From Azolla pinnata (Eukaryota; Streptophyta; Polypodiopsida; Salviniales; Salviniaceae), in assembly GCA_037176905.1 (NCBI GenBank), contig JBBBWG010002748.1, positions 5,139 to 28,470 on the forward strand: 23,332 nucleotides of DNA. Direction: 5' to 3'. Positions 20,101 to 23,332 of the stretch are shown here, in pieces (position 1 is the stretch's first letter; every line of letters begins with the position of its first letter). The notes under the pieces were generated by a model, which saw only the letters and a program-made list of their open reading frames with translations, made no database searches and had not been told where the DNA came from. The position numbers and the translations under genes are program-made.

Positions 20101-21251
20101 ATTAGTGTTAACCAGTTTGCATTGTTATTGTTCATGGTCTATTATTCCAGGTTAGACATGACATCGTCAACATGCTCATTGATAGATGTGCAGATACAGA
20201 TAGGCGGACAAGGAAATTTGCATGCTTTGCGGTAAAACACATTTTTTTATTTATTACAATGACAGATTTATCGTGAACATTCTATTCAATATCTGCAAAT
20301 CGTAATTAGCTGCCATGCATTCATTCTGATGGAAAAATGAAGAATCCCCTCACATGAACTAGTGGTGCATCTATGAACAAAAATGGCTTCAAATTAGAGT
20401 CATTTTTCAATCAAGTGCACTATTATAATTTCTGGTATCGCTTTAGTTCGAATAGTGAGAGTCAACTGTTCTCCTTAAGGGTTTGGAGGACTTTTGCATC
20501 CGTCAGGTGTTTTGTATTTTATTGCTTCAGTGATTGTGATACAGTAGCTGTATTTTTTAACGTGAGGCATTTGACAGATTGGAAATGCAGCTTATCACAG
20601 CGATTATCTCTATGACCAACTTAAGCGATGCATTCCTCACCTCACCACTCTGTTGCTTGGAGACGAGGAGGAGAAAACCAAGGCCAATGCTGCTGGTGCA
20701 TTGAGCAACCTTGTGAGAAATTCGAGCAAGCTGTGTGAAGAAATAATATCCAAAGGTGCCATTCAGGTAGGCATTTTGTGGAGTCTATGTACATATCAAT
20801 TGGTATTCTGTTTAACATTTTGCAGAGTGCATAATCTGTATTCTTCTGCTCTACTTCTGGATTACCGATTCTTACATTTGTATCGCTAGCCCACAGTTTA
20901 ATGAATATGTTTAGAAATTCAGCTCCGTATGATTGAGATCCAAAATACTCAAATCTGGCTTGGCATTGGGTCGTTTTGGGGGAACAGGCACTTCTTCAAG
21001 TAATTACTGATTACTCAAATGCATCATTGAGCAACACAATCCATAGCGAGACAAACAGCGATTCTCCTCTCAAGATTGCATTGTTCTCTTTGGGGAACAT
21101 GTGTATACATGGATCATGCCGGCAGTACCTCAGGAGGCCTGAGCTTTTCCAGACATTGATGAAGCTTCAACGAGAGTCTCCTGACCCCACGATCATCAAG
21201 TACATCAGTAGGATTGTAAGCAAGTTTCCAGAGGCATCCATCCAAAGATAA
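11187..21251 (+). CDS. TIO: TWO-IN-ONE/Fused-type Ser/Thr kinase with C-terminal ARM-like repeats (complete, 21 exons)
   Basis: Exons: 11187-11276, 12606-12680, 12766-12858, 13584-13658, 13966-14058, 14137-14200, 14304-14388, 14513-14585, 15247-15315, 15392-15472, 15723-15858, 16447-16588, 16682-16853, 16952-17050, 17633-18187, 18267-19418, 19568-19804, 19900-20043, 20151-20231, 20578-20766, 20988-21251 (TAA). Joined, they give about 1,322 residues, close to the length I recall for Arabidopsis TIO. The kinase domain spans about residues 6-256: glycine loop GEGSFG 13-18, VAMK with Lys35, HRDMKPQN 125-132 with catalytic Asp127, DFG 145-147 and APE 170-172, all intact, so it is probably active. 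The middle (about 260-1018) is long and less recognisable and includes one 1,152-bp exon. The C-terminus (about 1019-1322) has ARM/HEAT-like helices, for example [12 protein letters not shown] and [12 protein letters not shown]. Known family roles: in flowering plants TIO acts at the phragmoplast in cytokinesis with class-12 kinesins; in animals Fused/STK36 serves Hedgehog signalling and motile cilia. The ATG at 11187 gives the family N-terminus [18 protein letters not shown]. The weakest borders are the GC donor after exon 6 and the GTGTGT donor after exon 17. Confidence 0.95.
11277..12605 (+). other. Intron 1 of TIO, 1.33 kb
   Basis: The long first intron separates the glycine-loop exon from the VAMK exon (donor CAG/GTTAGA, acceptor ATGCAG). 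It is T-rich, as plant introns are. I see no gene, inserted element or tandem repeat in it. Long first introns in plants can carry expression-enhancing signals, but none can be shown here. Confidence 0.8.
12859..13583 (+). other. Intron 3 of TIO, no inner feature seen
   Basis: A 725-bp AT-rich intron between the exon ending TEFAQ and the exon starting [10 protein letters not shown]. The borders CAG/GTAAGA and TTGCAG are good. No open frame, repeat or element of note was seen. Confidence 0.8.
14201..14303 (+). other. Intron 6 of TIO with a non-canonical GC donor (GC-AG intron)
   Basis: Exon 6 must end ...RSIK plus one base so that, joined to exon 7, it restores the invariant kinase sequence [10 protein letters not shown]. 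The intron then starts GCATGT and ends AACAG, so its donor is GC, preceded by AAAG as is common for this class. The nearest GT, four bases later, would shift the frame in the activation segment. Confidence 0.85.
14586..15246 (+). other. Intron 8 of TIO, with an unexplained open stretch
   Basis: This 661-bp intron separates the exon ending LIRHIVK from the exon starting DPVKYPDSM. It contains a 101-codon open frame at 14764-15069 on the plus strand. A short SLSTT...KAKY segment slightly recalls copia-type RNase H, but there is too little to support an element. Confidence 0.7.
15859..16446 (+). other. Intron 11 of TIO, no inner feature seen
   Basis: A 588-bp phase-1 intron just after the kinase domain and the Ala/Ser/Pro-rich linker (...SPTPPG). 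The borders CAG/GTATAG and GTACAG fit the frame on both sides. Nothing else was recognised inside it. Confidence 0.8.
17051..17632 (+). other. Intron 14 of TIO, no inner feature seen
   Basis: A 582-bp AT-rich intron between the exon ending GLLRLYPQ and the 555-bp exon starting [10 protein letters not shown]. The borders CAG/GTATGG and TTACCCAG are phase 0. No repeat or open frame of note. Confidence 0.8.
20232..20577 (+). other. Intron 19 of TIO, no inner feature seen
   Basis: A 346-bp intron that splits the conserved ARM-like segment FACFA / [12 protein letters not shown]. The open frame that reads across its 3' end (20373-20615) is a by-product of the exon in another frame. Confidence 0.8.
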
Positions 21252-21634
21252 CTAACAACGGTAAACAGTCAAACCGATGCAAACACTTCTTCGGATGACT
21301 GGAAGCTTATAGAGATTGACATGGGAAGGTGACCATAAAAGTATTTGTATCCAAACAGCTGAGTATTGTGAGCATGATACAGGTATTTCAGTTTGGAGGA
21401 GGTGCCAATTGCCACATGGACTATTCCCATCTGACCACTGTATCTGAGGTGCCTCTCAATGTAATTGTATCATATCGCCATGCGGTGGATGTTCATTCGA
21501 CCAATGGCTGCAATTTTATAGCGCTTGTCACAAATTGTACCCTGGTGACAAAATCGAGAAGATCACGGCTCTTTCATGTAAATTTCTATTATCTCCTTGC
21601 TCTGCAATTTTTCAAATCAACTGGAATTGGAATG
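21252..21634 (+). other. 3' UTR/flank of TIO
   Basis: Sequence directly after the TAA stop and probably transcribed as 3' UTR. I see no canonical AATAAA. A 126-codon open frame at 21329-21709 overlaps the end of this stretch and the repeats that follow; its translation resembles nothing I know and it is not called a gene. Confidence 0.5.
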
Positions 21635-21710
21635 TGCTTTGCCAAATCCACAAGCATATGCATATATGAATTTGCTTTGTCAAATCCACAAGCATATATA
21701 CATATATGAA
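21635..21710 (+). repeat. 38-bp tandem duplication
   Basis: Two adjacent copies, 21635-21672 and 21673-21710, share TGCTTTGYCAAATCCACAAG followed by a CATATG/CATATA-rich tail. They differ at only a few positions. The tail grades into alternating purine/pyrimidine DNA downstream. Confidence 0.9.
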
Positions 21711-21713
21711 TGT

Positions 21714-21731
21714 GCATGTGCATGCACATGC
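21714..21731. repeat. Perfect 18-bp palindrome in alternating Pu/Py DNA
   Basis: GCATGTGCATGCACATGC equals its own reverse complement. It lies within a stretch of CA/TG and TA steps from about 21645 to 21780, including a (TA) run near 21735-21747. Such DNA can extrude cruciforms or adopt Z-form, or form a hairpin if transcribed; none of that is shown here. Confidence 0.9.
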
Positions 21732-21749
21732 CATGGTATATATATATGC

Positions 21750-23247
21750 ATATGCTTGTGTGCACATAAATATGCGTATGTGAAAACCAGGATGCATGGG
21801 GAGGCCCCCAAATGGTTCCCCTTTTTTTCCCACATACAAATACCTGTGCATATGGTTAATGCGTCTGCATCTGCTTGCACATTTGCATATCTATGTATGT
21901 GTATCTTACACATCTGTGATATACATGTATGTATGCTGATGTGTGTGCCTAGATGTCGATGTGTGGATCAAGATGCCTAAATGCAAGAAAATCTACATCT
22001 TGAACATGTAAGATCCCCCTAGAGTGTGATTGGTTGAGTTATTATTTGTACTCAAGTTTATACATTAAAATGTGTCCCCATGATCAGGCTTCAATGCCAT
22101 TCAAATCAAGTCAATGAGGCTCAATAGCTTTAAGTTGCAAGTCTTTTATAACTTCATTTTAGTTTTCATAAAAAGCACGAAACTACGTTTATTTGATTTA
22201 ATTGTTAGAATGTCTCCTTTGAGAGGGTCATAATATCAATTGGAAAAGATTGTTCAATTTCTTGGAATGAACCATTTCGCCAACGAGTTTCTCTGTTTTT
22301 ACATGTTACTGTTCATAGCCCTCAAGTGTGTTAATATATGTCTACCGATCACCTCGATCTTCTATGAAGTTGGCATTGTTCGAATTTATTACGATGAAGA
22401 GCCCTTAAGTTTTGATTATAACCTAGTCTATATTAAGACTTTGTTGGTTATTTCTACGAATTCAATAACAGTTGAGCTCATTTTCCAAAAGGAATTGATT
22501 GACTGTTTTGTTTAATACAATGAAGCAAATTTATTTGACTGGTTAATAATTATTGAGCAGTTAATCTAATCTTATATACAAGATACGAAAAATGCATGTT
22601 CACAAGTTAGCAAGTATATGAGTGGTCAGTATGTCTCACAAGAAAGCATCTACAACTCAAAAGAGCTCTTTACTTTCTCAAAGGAGATGATTTAGATTTG
22701 GAAACTTTTTCAAGTTTAGAGTGGGCTGGGCTGGTGATATTTGACAATCGTCATGCATCGTATAGATGTGTAGAAAACAATGAACAATTGTTACATCCTC
22801 ATGTGAAGCCTGACCTGAACATATAAACAATCCTCCCTACCATGTAATGTGATTGGTTAAGCACGGTTGTTACATTTATTTACATGTTAAAAACTCTAGA
22901 TTCGATAGTCAAAGTGCAACTGTAAACACAAAAGAATCCAATCTTTCATGCTACAAGAACCAAGCAAGTTGGAAGTTCAATATCATTATTCCAGATAAAC
23001 GATGAAAGCTGGAAAACAAAAAGTGTAGTTATGTGCCAACTCGAAAAAAAATGCTACAAATGTATTTCATAGATGCATATTGTCACATCGTGAAAAGTTT
23101 TTCAAACTTTCGGTTGTTAGTCAATTTTCAACCAACTATGACGTGACATTAACGGTTACTTACATTCCAAGGGAGGAATCCTTGATTAATGTCTTGATAT
23201 CACATATTCGAATATGAAGATATGTATGCACACGAATTATTCTGTTC
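21750..23247. other. Intergenic sequence, no gene recognised
   Basis: AT-rich DNA with no supported gene. An open frame at 22240-22515 (91 codons, hydrophobic, plus strand) has no recognisable motif. Two diverged copies of a segment occur 823 bp apart, around 22002-22075 and 22816-22895, sharing GAACATRTAA, a CCCT stretch and TGTGATTGGTT. They could be remnants of an inserted repeat. Confidence 0.5.
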
Positions 23248-23332
23248 AAATGCATTGCATGTGATGGCATCTGATCTTACATCTTCAAACAAATGCATTG
23301 CGTGTGATGGCATCTGATCTTACATCTTCAAA
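23248..23332. repeat. 43-bp tandem repeat running off the window end
   Basis: Copy one is 23248-23290 and copy two is 23291-23332, cut by the window edge. They match except for one A/G change in AAATGCATTGCRTGTG. The rest (GATGGCATCTGATCTTAC and on) is identical, so the duplication is recent and more copies may follow outside the window. Confidence 0.92.

Noticed and set aside
21597..21980. 127-codon frame rich in Cys, Tyr, Ile and His after TIO
   Set aside because: It is a translation of alternating CA/TG and TA repeat DNA in the 3' flank. It looks neither like a toxin nor like a small secreted peptide: no signal peptide and no regular cysteine spacing beyond the DNA repeat.
22240..22515. 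91-codon hydrophobic plus-strand frame in the 3' intergenic region
   Set aside because: There is no known motif, no homologous family in memory and no supporting splice or promoter signal.

Overview
The window looks like nuclear DNA of a land plant that makes swimming sperm, such as a bryophyte, lycophyte or fern. It is AT-rich, its genes have many introns with plant-like GT...AG borders, and microsatellites are common. The plus-strand gene is a clear orthologue of plant TWO-IN-ONE (TIO), the plant form of the Fused (STK36) kinase. The minus-strand gene encodes a repeat protein whose motif I associate with flagellar proteins. The species cannot be named from the sequence alone.

Layout: (1) 1-938, 3' flank of the minus-strand gene, nothing recognised. 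(2) 939-7888, minus strand, a 14-exon model for a protein of about 643 residues. It has a disordered Ser-rich N-terminus and about ten degenerate [C/T]-[S/T]-F-x-P-x-[I/V]-N motifs. One intron holds a probable tRNA-derived SINE head on the plus strand. (3) 7889-11186, a 3.3-kb gap between the two divergent genes. It contains CTC/CTT tracts, a roughly 63-bp minisatellite (about 9300-10425), a CATCTC tract, and a five-copy compound repeat with GAA tracts just before the TIO start. (4) 11187-21251, plus strand, a complete 21-exon TIO/Fused gene. The spliced reading frame is open throughout, with about 1,322 residues and all kinase catalytic motifs. One intron has a GC donor. (5) 21252-23332, 3' flank with short tandem duplications, a perfect 18-bp palindrome in alternating purine/pyrimidine DNA, and a 43-bp tandem repeat that runs off the window end.

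Together the two genes form a head-to-head pair. Fused kinases act with kinesins at the phragmoplast in flowering plants and in motile-cilium assembly in animals. A neighbour with flagellar-type motifs would fit a shared role in sperm cells, but this is inference from order and motifs. The exon models were built by eye from splice borders, reading phase and, for TIO, remembered family similarity.
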